Assembly (NCBI GenBank): GCA_907163375.1
Contig: CAJQUW010008680.1
Span: 372,001 to 436,000, forward strand
Source: Prostheceraeus crozeri
Taxonomy: Eukaryota > Platyhelminthes > Polycladida > Euryleptidae
Reading direction: 5' to 3'
Length of the DNA stretch: 64,000 nt
Of the stretch, positions 1 to 10,796 are shown piece after piece (the stretch's first letter is position 1; every line of letters begins with the position of its first letter). Both the position numbers and the translations under genes were made by a program. The notes beneath the pieces were generated by a model. It did no database searches. It had not been told where the DNA came from and saw only the letters and a program-made list of their open reading frames with translations.

Positions 1-364
1 CTTTCGGGAACTTCGGCAAAACTTTTTCGCTCAGTTCCAATCAATTGTTAGGAACTACCTCGCAGTTGCTTCTCTTAGATCTTGCACAATGCGTGGTTTT
101 GGCATACACAAGGTCCTTGATAGCCACCTCCCCATAGGAGGAGATTCGGCGGTGTCAAATCGGGCGAGCGGGCTGGACACTCTGTCGGACCAAGTCGTCC
201 AATCCATTTGTTTTGTTAAATAGGAGTCCAACCATTCTCGTGCCATTTTGCTACAGTGCGGTGGCACCCTCCTGGAAATTGCACTGCTGCTGATGTTGAA
301 CTTTTGACTTAAAGCAAGTCTGCAGCATTTTCGGATAAGACTCGTTAGTAACACAAAAGATATG
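1..364 (-). pseudogene. Tc1/mariner-superfamily transposase, C-terminal part
   Basis: Three-frame reading of the minus strand gives the C-terminal third of a cut-and-paste transposase of the Tc1/mariner (DDE_3) type. A 'Q-x-GAT' stretch stands where the family has its second catalytic Asp (QQDGA), then KMAREWLDSYL, then the hallmark PARSPDLTP followed by LLLWG, then KDLVYAKTTH. These are spread over all three frames, so it is dead. It starts at the window edge, so its true end lies outside. The N-terminal part of what looks like the same transposase is at 13758-14504 on the same strand. The two parts are separated by a non-LTR fragment and the nested hAT element, so they are best read as one element split by later insertions. 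Confidence 0.72.
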
Positions 365-1255
365 TCAGTATGTTTCCGTTGATGGCTGGAATAGCTCGCT
401 CATGCCGGGAACGTCAGGCGTTCCGCAAGGTTCATGCCTGTCTCCTCTTTTCTGTTCACAAATCGGTACCTTAAAATCCTACGGTCCAGAATCTAAGATG
501 TTTAAGTATGCCGACAACATTATTGTGGTTCTTCCCGTTGACACAACAAACAACCTAAACAATGAAATAGATAAGGAAATTATGAATGTTAGCCAATGGT
601 GTGATTCTAAAGGTCTCCTTGTCAATCGAGAGAAAACCAATGTCATGGTTGCAAAGAAACGGTCCACACCAATTTTACCTACACACCAAATACACCAATT
701 TTTAATCCACACCAATATTGGAATTTTACCTGCCCCTGTTTGTGAGATGAGAATTTTGGGTATCCAGTTTCAGGATAATTTAAAATGGGATGCTCACGTT
801 GCTAACATATGCAAAACATCATCGAGAAATATCTATATTTTGAAGCAATTAAAGAAAATGAGTACATCTAAAGCCGAACTTATTCAAGTTTGCAACTCAA
901 TCATTCGAAGTGTACTTGAATATAACAATCCATTCTACGTCGGACTGTCTACGACAAACTCCAACAAAATTGAAAAAGTTGGGAAGCGTTGTCATCGCAT
1001 CATCTGCGACTATCACTGCACATGTGATCTCCTTACCCCTCTTCACCTCGCTGAGACTGCTGCTCTTAAGCTTTTCAGGAAGATGCTTAATCCTGATCAT
1101 CTGTTGTACCACCTTATACCGCCATTTCTGCCCTCCTCCAGACGAATAGAAGTGCCTCTATGCCTCATGCAACGCCGTAAAAGGAACTTCGTCCCTGTCG
1201 CTGCTAGATTATTTAACGAGGGAACTTAGAAAGTGGATTCTTTTTGCGGATTTCT
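365..1255 (+). mobile_element. 5'-truncated non-LTR retrotransposon (CR1/L2-like group)
   Basis: This is a 3' fragment of a LINE, with a reverse-transcriptase C-terminal reading frame (402-1229) followed by a short 3' tail. The 5' boundary is placed near 365, where the flanking mariner-like reading frame stops and the RT frame begins. The 3' boundary is placed near 1255, where the mariner-like minus-strand reading resumes. Both boundaries are approximate. I could not identify a target-site duplication. Confidence 0.7.
402..1229 (+). pseudogene. Reverse transcriptase C-terminal half, catalytic box altered
   Basis: The 275-residue frame opens with SGVPQGSCLSPLF, the conserved RT block before the catalytic aspartates. 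It continues with KYADN, where active enzymes have the Y-x-D-D box, so the second catalytic Asp is Asn here. Next come the LGI thumb motif, RSVLEYNNPFYVGLS, and the usual C-terminal PPFLPSSRR tail of CR1/L2-group elements. Coding extends upstream of the first ATG (VSVDGWNSSLMPGTSG), which shows the element is 5'-truncated rather than starting here. The tail resembles the element at 49.3-52.6 kb, so both are likely from the same clade. Reverse transcription by this copy is not expected. Confidence 0.85.
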
Positions 1256-1332
1256 TTGACTTTCTGTGACATGACTTGATATTTTACACTACCTCACCGA
1301 AAAGAAATGTTCGATTTTCATTATTTGAATAT
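1256..1332 (-). pseudogene. Short middle piece of the split mariner-like transposase
   Basis: The minus strand reads NENRTFLFGEVV here, with stops. This would follow the VPVWGVIYSRGIIGTLY segment at about 13.76-13.80 kb if the hAT element (1343-13749) were removed. The order and strand fit the family pattern VWxxIxxxGIIGP followed by a short charged stretch. The piece is short and degenerate, so this is a reconstruction from context more than from similarity. Confidence 0.45.
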
Positions 1333-1665
1333 AAACACAATTTAGGGTTTAACACGAGAATTCCCGACAATTGCGAGTCTCGATTCCCGGGAAATATTTC
1401 TCGGGAATTCCCGGGAAAAATATTACTCATTGTCTACATGAGAAAATCAGTTTGTATATGATTCATTCGCGTAGAAGAGTTTATTGTCGTACCAACAATC
1501 CCAGTACCAATAAATAGGAGCTGCAGTGTCTGTAATCCTCCAATCAGATGCCGCTTCGTCATGAACTACTCATTGATTGGAAGTTCGTTGCAAAGCTGAG
1601 CTCGTTCGTTGACACTCGGTTTAATGTGATACTTGCCACACTTTGATATTTTTTGAAGAGCTACG

Positions 1666-2322
1666 ATGTCAAAATCTCGAGTCTGGGAAAATTTCACAAA
1701 TGTCGGAGACGAAAAGGCCAAGTGCATTCATTGCAAAAAAATACTGTCCACGAAGGGGTCTTCTACAAGTGGTCTTCTACGACTCTTTCATCAAGAACAT
1801 GAAAAGCGTGATTTCGTCATTGACTTAGAAGATAAGGCATCAGGAAGTTCAGGAAATTCCTGTCACTCTACAGAAACACCTAATTCATCTGCTTCTGAGT
1901 CCACCTTAACGCCTTCGAGAATCTTTGCGACTCCAGCCACGAAAGTACGGAAGATACTTCACCAAAAGACTCTTCCAGTTGTTGTCAAACCCTGCCTTGG
2001 TGAAATACTGGCACGGTTAGCCGCAGTAGATAATATAGCGTTCAATTGCATTGCCAACAGTCAATTCATAAAGGAGGCATTACTGGAAAAAGGTTTTAAT
2101 TGCCCGCAAAATCCTTCAATGATAAGAGAACTCGTGGAGAAGTTCTATGATACTGTTAAAGAAAAAATGATCAAAGACATCTCAGCAATGAAGGATTTAA
2201 GAAGTAAATTCAGCATCACTACTGATGAGTTTACGAGTACTCGAAATTGGCGTTACATGAATGTCAACCTTCACAACAATATAATGGACGGTAAGAATGA
2301 TCACAGGAATTTAGGAAGGGTT
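1666..2322 (+). pseudogene. hAT transposase exon 1, first part (BED zinc finger)
   Basis: Starts at ATG 1666 (MSKSRVWENF). A BED-type zinc finger occupies roughly residues 5-45 (W-x-x-F, then CIHCKK, then H-x4-H), the DNA-binding domain of ZBED/hAT transposases. It is followed by a Ser/Thr-rich linker and the start of the catalytic region (FSITTDEFTSTRNWRYMNVN). The frame is cut at 2322 by the P element insertion and resumes at 11366, where HGNLSAEAAVELV continues the protein without loss. The frame remains open past the insertion point only until a TAA inside the P element. Confidence 0.88.
2315..2322. repeat. Left 8-bp target-site duplication of the P element
   Basis: GAAGGGTT, matched by TAAGGGTT at 11358-11365 (7 of 8). 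An 8-bp duplication is the P-element hallmark. Removing 2323-11365 restores the hAT transposase frame (GRVHG followed by NLSAEAA), which fixes the insertion point to the base. Confidence 0.88.
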
Positions 2323-3071
2323 CATGGAGGAATAGAGGTGCTGGAGTGGACACATAAATAATGCACGTACAAGTGGAGTCCTAAATTATTTTATCGAAAT
2401 TTTGTAGTTGGTATTCTAGGACACATTTTTGAATTAATTGTCATGCCTGCATTTGTTATATACCCTACATACACACCCTTCCACATATGCTTACATGTCC
2501 CAGTAATACATAGTAAATAATAATCTGTCTTATCCAGCCTAATTGCATACTTAACTGTTTACATCATTATAAATTTTTTAGTTATTTTTGTTCTAAATTT
2601 TCATATCGAATACGGTAACAATATAGGACCTAATAACTATCAATTAGTTTTTCAATGCTGGTATGTTTGGATAGTCTATAGAGAGAGAAATACGACGGTA
2701 TTGAACTAATTCTTTATTTTGCAGTGCTAGAAATCAATTTATTAATTTTTCTGAAGTTCGAAGCAGTGAGAATTTGGGAATCAATATTTCGTAAGAAGTT
2801 CTTGCTGAGACAGTTAAAAAATATGTACAAAACACGCTTCAAATGAGCACATGCTGTCAGTGACGGAATGTCTCTTATCAAAAGGTGATGCAAAATTTTA
2901 CAAAAAGTTCTTCTATGATGACTAAAACTCATAAACAATTTTGCGTTTTCTCCGCTCGTCAAGACAACAAAAGCTGCCGCCGCTGATGAGCCAGTAAACA
3001 GGATTGCATCTTGGGGATGAGTTCAACCTCCACGATTCAAACTATCAAAATGAGAAGTGTCAACAAGGAGA

Positions 3072-3396
3072 CTAACTTGTTTGGGAGGCTGAAAACACTG
3101 ACACGAAACAAAGCTGGTTATGTAGGTATCCCGCGACTGAATATATTATGTCCTTTTCGAGACATCGAAGATCATCGAAAGAAAGTCTTCCATCTAACAT
3201 TTCAAGAAGCACCACTTCTTCATCAGATATCGGCGTACCAACGTCGCTGGCATCTGTGTTCGTATCAGAGAAAAAGTCTGACAGACTCATGCCTTCCTTC
3301 AAAAGCATGATCACTTTGATTCGCTTCTCAGTGTACAGAAGATTCCTGATGGAGATAAAGTATGTCCCACCAGATCCTTGACGATACCATGAAAAT
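3072..3396 (-). pseudogene. P transposase, C-terminal exon
   Basis: Minus-strand exon starting directly after a TTTTTTTAG acceptor (3397-3398). With the upstream exon it reads SDPLEKR then FSWYRQGSGGTY, the signature seen near the C-terminal end of P/THAP9 transposases (DPLExRFGxYRxxSGG). It continues through an acidic stretch to KDIIYSVAGYLHNQL, which resembles the family's IYYxAGYxxxK motif. The stop is at 3072-3074. A longer C-terminus may have been lost by frameshift, as other frames stay open beyond it. Confidence 0.85.
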
Positions 3397-3509
3397 CTAA
3401 AAAAAGTATGAAGTTATTCTTAAATATGAAAATGTCGGTTGGTGCAAATGCCAACCTTATACTGATGAATGATGTACAGTCGTTTTATGTTAAATTTATG
3501 TAGACATAC

Positions 3510-3894
3510 CTTTTCTCTAATGGATCTGAAACGAAGACTCCTGTGAGAACATAATTCCAGTTAGACTTTCTCAACAAATGTTTCGACAGTAACACGATTC
3601 CTTCAGTTGTTTGTATAATAGCATCAAAGGTTGGCTGCGAAAGACCTTTCCGCTCTCTCTGCTTAACTTGATTCCTCCAAAGCTTCATCCAATCCACAAA
3701 TTTCAACAAATAGTCCAATTTCCAATCATCATCCGAAACGATTGGATTACAGAAGTTATCCCTTTGCATGACGTCTTTTCGTGGTGTCTTCACACTTATG
3801 ATACTCCACCAATTGCGAAAATATTCGAGAAGAGTTGCTGTAGATTCATACCCGAATTTCCGTAGACAAGAAATGGTGGAATCATGTATCATCG
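3510..3894 (-). pseudogene. P transposase, penultimate exon
   Basis: The exon is flanked by a consensus acceptor (CTTTTTTTAG, ending at 3895 on the minus strand) and a donor (GTATGT, 3504-3509). It encodes AMIHDSTISCLRKFGY, then FRNWWSIISVKTP, then FVDWMKLWRN, and ends VLTGVFVSDPLEKR. These match the insertion-domain and C-terminal region of P-element transposases in order and spacing. The 113-bp intron to the next exon and the phase are preserved, so this part of the gene is undamaged although upstream parts carry frameshifts. Confidence 0.87.
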
Positions 3895-4346
3895 CTAAAA
3901 AAAGGCAAGCATGAGAAAATAAAGCTATGAGTTAACACACTTACATGATAATAATCCTAATAATCGCAAAATGTAAACAATTATTTAAAACTAGTTAGAT
4001 CTAACACGTATATATCATATTATGAGAACAAGAAAATATGTATTCGTTTACATAGGCTTACTGAAAACTAAATCACAGACTGTATATAATAGAATATTGT
4101 AACAATAGGACTACGTGTATACTCTTTTAGATAGGTTAAGTGAATAAATATAAGAAGAATTGGTTGCGTTGCAAAATTCTTAATTAAATTAAATTCTACT
4201 TTCTAGTTGGTTGATGGAATGCTACCTTCATTTTACTTTATAAGTTCGAGATTTATTGGAAAATTTAACAACTTGATATATTATGAAAGAGAAAATAATT
4301 ACAGCTCGCTTTATTGTAGGCCTATATGAATAAATCCAGCACTTAC

Positions 4347-5657
4347 CCAGTGCATGCTTCGGCGAGACTTTACTTGCAGATGATGGATTCAGTATGTCTT
4401 TTGTGAGTTTATGAGCTCGCCTGAGACTTTGGCTAGATTCATTTTTATATATAGATTTCAAATCACGAAAGACTGCCTTTTCATATAATTCTCCATCAAG
4501 TGTAGGATACCGGAAAACTTGACGAACATGGAAATTGTTGAAGACGTTCTTGAGATTGTGCGTCGAGTCAAAAAGTAGAAAAAGTTTCTCGTTGGAGTTT
4601 ATCGGATGTTCAGCTATTGATGGAATTTCAGCGTTTTCTGACGATCGTATAAGAGAGTAAGTAGAGCGTTCGATTGATTGAGTGGTTATCAACAGAGACT
4701 ACTTGTATGAATAGGAAGTCTTTCAGCAAATCCATCACTTCGTCGAAATGTAATTTTAATTCTATTCCTGTCAAGTTCCTCACTGGAATTAGTGAGACTA
4801 TTTCAGAAAAAGATGATCTCAGAGACTTGACCATGAATGCCAATACAGTCTTGGCTTTTTCTCCAGATTTTGTTTGGCCAACCATTTGATCCGTTGCATT
4901 CAGCTCTATTTTTTCCGCCGTATAAACTTCATCGATCAGAAGAATGCAAGTTTTCTCTTCATCAGACAGATGTTGACATCTAACACTCATATATTGTCGG
5001 TTTGCGTCAGAGGGAATAGCCGATGATAATCGATTCAGGGTCTTGATAGAAGGAAGACAAAGAACTTCACACACAGTTTGTAGCAAGAAGAACTAGCCGA
5101 TCGCCAAAAGTAGGCATGCGCATATAACTGTGATGAATATCGACGCCGATTTGGAGAAATTGACCTCAATTTCAACTGTTCCAAAATGAAATCTAGAAAA
5201 TCATCGTCTATCTTCTCGTCAAGTGTTTTGATACAATCAAACAATTTTTGATGCACTCCTGTGTCAAGCAATTACGTTTTTGTTCTTGATTACAGTAAGA
5301 CAATTTGATAATTCAGTGAAGTATGTTACATGCTTACTGACACTAAGGAGATGATTGGACTCTTCGGCATGTATAACGGAGTCTAGAATATATCTATTGA
5401 AAGTAAAGTCAGATGAAATCTCCATGCGACCAAGTATCCTGTGATGCTGTTCATCGTGGATATAAATAGTCAATAATTCATCGTCACGGAGAGCATAGGA
5501 TGAATTCGACGTAACCTCTTTGAAATCCATAATTGATTTCAGATTCTCAATTCCGTCAGTTTCATTTAAGGAATCGAATAGTTCACTCACTGCCGAAGGT
5601 TCGAATTGATCAATATATCTTGAGCTTGTAGCTGTTGTTCTTGGTGTAGGTGCTGGT
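4347..5657 (-). pseudogene. P transposase, central catalytic exon with frameshifts
   Basis: Minus-strand coding from about 5657 to a consensus donor (GTAAGT, 4341-4346). Recognisable P-family blocks are SSQLYAHAYFWRSASSSCYK, EVLCLPSIKTLNRL, ILLIDEVYTAEKIEL (region of the first catalytic Asp), VVSVDNHSINR, and LLFDSTHNLKNVFNNF (the family's D-x-x-H-x-x-KNxxNN). The blocks are in three frames: single-base shifts fall near 5060-5090 and near 4640-4665, so the gene is inactive. Upstream of 5590 the same frame extends through APTPRTTATSSRYIDQ before breaking again near 5657. The downstream intron (3895-4346) splices in phase. Confidence 0.85.
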
Positions 5658-5847
5658 CAATATACATTGTAGATAGGATGGACAGTTGAGAAACATTGTA
5701 GGAATTGATCCAGTTTTAAGACGAGGATTCTTCAAAGTTGACTTTTCTCTACTTGGGTTCGTATCTGTAGAGCTGTAGTCAAAGCATGATGTGTCGAAAT
5801 GTAGTGAACAAATGCGCGTCGAAGGTTATATTCTAAAGTTGGCGCGA
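5658..5847 (-). pseudogene. THAP domain of the P transposase, second half
   Basis: The minus strand reads RANF, an in-frame stop, then STRICSLHFDTSCFDY and LKNPRLKTGSIPTMF. C-x2-H-F followed by a basic stretch and the terminal (A/S)(V/I)PT(I/M)F motif is the second half of a THAP zinc finger. The first half lies 4.8 kb away at 10676-10796, on the other side of the foldback element. A TAA codon in the loop shows decay independent of the insertion. Confidence 0.85.
5843..5847. repeat. Left 5-bp duplication of the foldback element
   Basis: CGCGA, repeated at 10676-10680. Collapsing the two copies joins the two halves of the THAP coding sequence as AINR-ANF in frame, so it is a credible target-site duplication. 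Five bases (GGAAA) separate it from the first palindromic base on the left and one base on the right. Confidence 0.6.
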
Positions 5848-6200
5848 GGAAACGTGTGTGAAGTTAGCGGAACCACTCAGCGGAACCATTTTTTATTATA
5901 GCTTAATTCTATTCGAAACAGCTGCTAGTTTGTCAATTTCAGTCTCCTGATTACGAATCTGAGCTCAGATTTCACAAATTCACAGTCGCTTTTGAGAAAT
6001 TCAAGTTTAAAGATAAAAGTGGTCCCGCTGTGAAGTTAGCGGAACCATCCAGCAGAACCAATTGCTGAGTCTCGCTGATTGACGCAGTAAATCAATTTCT
6101 TTTGGTCACTACCCGATCAATTTTGTTGTGCTGATCACGAATATGTGCCTCATCTTTCAAAACAGTGCAGATTTAACCCGAAATCTGAATTTCACTTTTT

Positions 6201-7220
6201 CTGCAAGCTGATTGTGAAGTTAGCGGAACCATTTTTCAATACAAAGAATTTCTCAGCGAAATTCATCCTCTCCTACTAATTTGAAGCTCCTAATCACAAA
6301 TCTGTAATCAGATTTGCAAAACTCGCCCACATTGCAGAGATATTCCTCTATCTGGGTCCTCTGTGAAGTGCCCGGAACCACCTACCGGCATTAAAATTTC
6401 AAATTCTAATTTTTGCACAGAATCACTGCAATAGACATACCAAGAGAATGGAATTGCTTCACTGATCACGGTTTGCCGTCCGATTTCACGGGAGAATAAG
6501 TACTTGCCGAGAAAAATGGATTTTACGGTTTTCATGGACTTTTCTGCAAGCTGATTGTGAAGTTAGCGGAACCATTTTTCAATACAAAGAGTTTCTCAGC
6601 GAAATTCATCCTCTCCAACTAATTTGAAGCTCCTAATCACAAATCTGTAATCAGATTTGCAAAACTCGCCCGCATTGCAGAGATATTCCTCTATCTGGGT
6701 CCGCTGTGAAGTGCCCGGAACCACCTACTGACATTAAAATTTCAAATTCTAATTTTTGCACAGAATCACTGCAATAGACATACCAAGAGAATGGAATTGC
6801 TTCACTGATCACGGTTTGCCGTCCGATTTCACGGGAGAATAAGTACTTGCCGAGAAAAATGGATTTTACGGTTTTCATAGACTTTTCTGCAAGCTGATTG
6901 TGAAGTTAGCGGAACCATTTTTCAATACAAAGAATTTCTCAGCGAAATCCATCCTCTCCAACTAATTTGAAGCTCCTAATCACAAATCTGTAATCAGATT
7001 TGCAAAACTCGCCCGCATTGCAGAGATATTCCTCTATCTGGGTCCGCTGTGAAGTGCCCGGAACCACCTACTGGCATTAAAATTTCAAATTCTAATTTTT
7101 GCACAGAATCACTGCAATAGACATACCAAGAGAATGGAATTGCTTCACTGATCACGGTTTGCCGTCCGATTTCACAGGAGAATAAGTACTTGCCGAGAAA
7201 AATGGATTTTACAGTTTTCA
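6201..7220. repeat. 343-bp tandem repeat, three copies, left arm only
   Basis: Units start at CTGCAAGCTGATTGTGAAG at 6201, 6544 and 6887, exactly 343 bp apart; the third unit diverges near 7220. Only one unit is present in the right arm (about 9990-10330). Each unit contains one GTGAAGTTAGCGGAACC motif and one GTGAAGTGCCCGGAACC variant. Confidence 0.92.
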
Positions 7221-7725
7221 AGGATTTCATCGGAATCTCAGAAAAAATCCAACCCTCTCCAGATCAGCCGAACCATCATTTATTACAGCACAATTCTATT
7301 GCACCATCACAATGTGTAATTACCTCTTGTGCGCTTTCCTTCTCGGTGCATGCTGTTGTGCCTCTGAAGTCATTAGATGTTTGAAGAAGACGGTTTACAA
7401 GTGTTCGTCCATCGGAACGCTGGTATCGCTAATTTCTCCATGTTTGTTGTTTGTAATTACGAGGTTAGTTAAAGAAAAACTTTCATGTTGTCCTAAAAAG
7501 GATTCAGAATCGCTTCATTGTTGAAAGATTGCAATGCTTTGTAGCTATTGTGCATATTAATTCATTTCGTATCAAAAAACATAAAGTCTTAGTAGGATAA
7601 CATTTTTCGGTTCCATGCTGTCAAATCTCTGCAGCGGATTGGTAATTCATTAGTTGCATAATATCCTGAGGTGATAAAAGATAAGAAACTTGCTAATAAG
7701 TGCGATTCTTGCATAATGAAAAAAT

Positions 7726-9486
7726 CACGTGTGTGAAGTTGGCGCAACCACTCAGCGCGACCATTTTTGTTTTTACTGTGCCACTCCCAAAAATCACATA
7801 AACCACACAATTCGAGGTCGCTGATTATGGTGCCACTACTCGGTTTCACGAAATTCAGCCTCCTTTGGCCAGAAAACGCATTTCAAATTGGTTGCGCTGT
7901 GAAATTGGCGCAACCAATTTTTCTGACTTTCATAAATTTAGCGCATCAAGCAACAAAACTCATAACAAACGATGAAATATCCATGCCTAATTATGTGCCA
8001 CGCAAAAAATTACTAAAAATAATCGATCTTCATGGAAAAATCAAGTTTCAAAATTTTATTTCACCGAAGTGTGAAGTTGGCGCAACCAAATTTGAAATCA
8101 AAATTACTCAGCACACAGGCAGTTATGCTTCACATAAATAGTACCAGCGGATGTGCCAGGTCAACATTCATCAGAATCAATCAAACAAAAGCAGTCTTTC
8201 ACCCGCTCTAAAAGAAAACATTAAACATCAAATCACATGACAAAGCTTATAATAAAATATTGCACAACCCGCGCAACCATTTTTCATTTCGAGTGTGCCA
8301 TTCCTGAAATGCATGTTTCTAGTACAATTTGGGGTCGCTGACTATGTGCCACGCATCAGTTTTACTAAATTCGGCCTCCTTCACTCGGAAAACTCAATTC
8401 AAACTTCAACTACATCACACAATAATTCCAGCGCAACCACTTTTCAAGTTGAAATTACTCTGCTCAAACGCCGTTTCACATCAAATAAATAGCACCATCG
8501 GGTGTGCCAGGTCAATATTCATCAGAATCAACCAAACACTCGAAATGAAAAATGGTTGCGCTGACTCGAATTGATCTGAGCTTCAGCTCGATCATGTCTA
8601 GGCCTATACATGGCAGGAAATCATATGTTTTTGAAGGATGATATTTTCTGATTTAGCAAGTGAATAGGTACGAGTGTTTGGTTGATTCTGATGAATATTG
8701 ACCTGGCACACCCGATGGTGCTATTTATTTGATGTGAAACGGCGTTTGAGCAGAGTAATTTCAACTTGAAAAGTGGTTGCGCTGGAATTATTGTGTGATG
8801 TAGTTGAAGTTTGAATTGAGTTTTCCGAGTGAAGGAGGCCGAATTTAGTAAAACTGATGCGTGGCACATAGTCAGCGACCCCAAATTGTACTAGAAACAT
8901 GCATTTCAGGAATGGCACACTCGAAATGAAAAATGGTTGCGCGGGTTGTGCAATATTTTATTATAAGCTTTGTCATGTGATTTGATGTTTAATGTTTTCT
9001 TTTAGAGCGGGTGAAAGACTGCTTTTGTTTGATTGATTCTGATGAATGTTGACCTGGCACATCCGCTGGTACTATTTATGTGAAGCATAACTGCCTGTGT
9101 GCTGAGTAATTTTGATTTCAAATTTGGTTGCGCCAACTTCACACTTCGGTGAAATAAAATTTTGAAACTTGATTTTTCCATGAAGATCGATTATTTTTAG
9201 TAATTTTTTGCGTGGCACATAATTAGGCATGGATATTTCATCGTTTGTTATGAGTTTTGTTGCTTGATGCGCTAAATTTATGAAAGTCAGAAAAATTGGT
9301 TGCGCCAATTTCACAGCGCAACCAATTTGAAATGCGTTTTCTGGCCAAAGGAGGCTGAATTTCGTGAAACCGAGTAGTGGCACATAATCAGCGACCTCGA
9401 ATTGTGTGGTTTATGTGATTTTTGGGAGTGGCACAGTAAAAACAAAAATGGTCGCGCTGAGTGGTTGCGCCAACTTCACACACGTG
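7726..9486. repeat. Inner foldback module with variant motif
   Basis: Bounded by ACGTGTGTGAAGTTGGCG on the left and its complement on the right. It repeats the terminal sequence of the outer element with a consistent change (GCGGAACC to GCGCAACC). The motif recurs at about 7734, 7898 and 8070 on the left arm and in mirror image on the right. Either this is a related element inserted at the symmetry centre, or the outer unit acquired it before the palindrome formed. Confidence 0.7.
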
Positions 9487-10675
9487 ATTTTTTCATTATG
9501 CAAGAATCGCACTTATTAGCAAGTTTCTTATCTTTTATCACCTCAGGATATTATGCAACTAATGAATTACCAATCCGCTGCAGAGATTTGACAGCATGGA
9601 ACCGAAAAATGTTATCCTACTAAGACTTTATGTTTTTTGATACGAAATGAATTAATATGCACAATAGCTACAAAGCATTGCAATCTTTCAACAATGAAGC
9701 GATTCTGAATCCTTTTTAGGACAACATGAAAGTTTTTCTTTAACTAACCTCGTAATTACAAACAACAAACATGGAGAAATTAGCGATACCAGCGTTCCGA
9801 TGGACGAACACTTGTAAACCGTCTTCTTCAAACATCTAATGACTTCAGAGGCACAACAGCATGCACCGAGAAGGAAAGCGCACAAGAGGTAATTACACAT
9901 TGTGATGGTGCAATAGAATTGTGCTGTAATAAATGATGGTTCGGCTGATCTGGAGAGGGTTGGATTTTTTCTGAGATTCCGATGAAATCCTTGAAAACTG
10001 TAAAATCCATTTTTCTCGGCAAGTACTTATTCTCCTGTGAAATCGGACGGCAAACCGTGATCAGTGAAGCAATTCCATTCTCTTGGTATGTCTATTGCAG
10101 TGATTCTGTGCAAAAATTAGAATTTGAAATTTTAATGCCAGTAGGTGGTTCCGGGCACTTCACAGCGGACCCAGATAGAGGAATATCTCTGCAATGCGGG
10201 CGAGTTTTGCAAATCTGATTACAGATTTGTGATTAGGAGCTTCAAATTAGTTGGAGAGGATGAATTTCGCTGAGAAACTCTTTGTATTGAAAAATGGTTC
10301 CGCTAACTTCACAATCAGCTTGCAGAAAAAGTGAAATTCAGATTTCCGGGTGAAATCTGCACTGTTTTGAAAGATGAGGCACATATTCGTGATCAGCACA
10401 ACAAAATTGATCGGGTAGTGACCAAAAGAAATTGATTTACTGCGTCAATCAGCGAGACTCAGCAATTGGTTCTGCTGGATGGTTCCGCTAACTTCACAGC
10501 GGGACCACTTTTATCTTTAAACTTGAATTTCTCAAAAGCGACTGTGAATTTGTGAAATCTGAGCTCAGATTCGTAATCAGGAGACTGGAATTGACAAACT
10601 AGCAGCTGTTTCGAATAGAATTAAGCTATAATAAAAAATGGTTCCGCTGAGTGGTTCCGCTAACTTCACACACGT

Positions 10676-10796
10676 CGCGATTAATGGCTTTCTCAAACAA
10701 TTTGTAGTCGGCCTCGGGAATTCGAAACAGATGCAAGTTACGTGCTTTCTTTGCTCCATACCCAGTCCTACAATTTGGAACACAGCGATTCGGCAT
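10676..10796 (-). pseudogene. THAP domain of the P transposase, first half (start codon)
   Basis: The minus-strand ATG at 10796 opens MPNRCVPNCRTGYG, followed by ARNLHLFRIPEADYKLF. A start-proximal C-x3-C, then F-x-x-P some 20 residues later, is the canonical N-terminal half of a THAP DNA-binding zinc finger, as in P transposase and THAP9. The frame runs into the foldback element (stop soon after) and continues as the second half at 5658-5847. Confidence 0.85.

Larger units (their letters stand above)
5853..10674. mobile_element. Giant palindromic foldback element inside the P element
   Basis: The left arm 5853-8542 (2690 bp) and right arm 8671-10674 (2004 bp) are near-identical inverted copies around a 128-bp spacer (8543-8670). 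The length difference, 686 bp, equals two extra copies of a 343-bp tandem unit present only in the left arm. Both tips read CGTGTGTGAAGTTAGCGG. A related tip, with GTTGGCGCAACC in place of GTTAGCGGAACC, recurs internally at about 7726 and 9486, so the palindrome looks like an inner foldback within an outer one. No transposase was recognised; open frames in the arms mirror each other and carry no known motif. It splits the THAP domain of the host P element. Confidence 0.9.

Noticed and set aside
6308..7230. Three similar 75-78 residue minus-strand frames
   Set aside because: They are the three 343-bp tandem units of the foldback arm read in one frame, with a fourth mirror copy at 9982-10218; no known protein motif, and identity is explained by the DNA repeat.
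7190..9900. Pairs of identical frames on opposite strands, including a Cys-rich 70-residue one
   Set aside because: Mirror images caused by the palindrome; no domain recognised, so not called genes.
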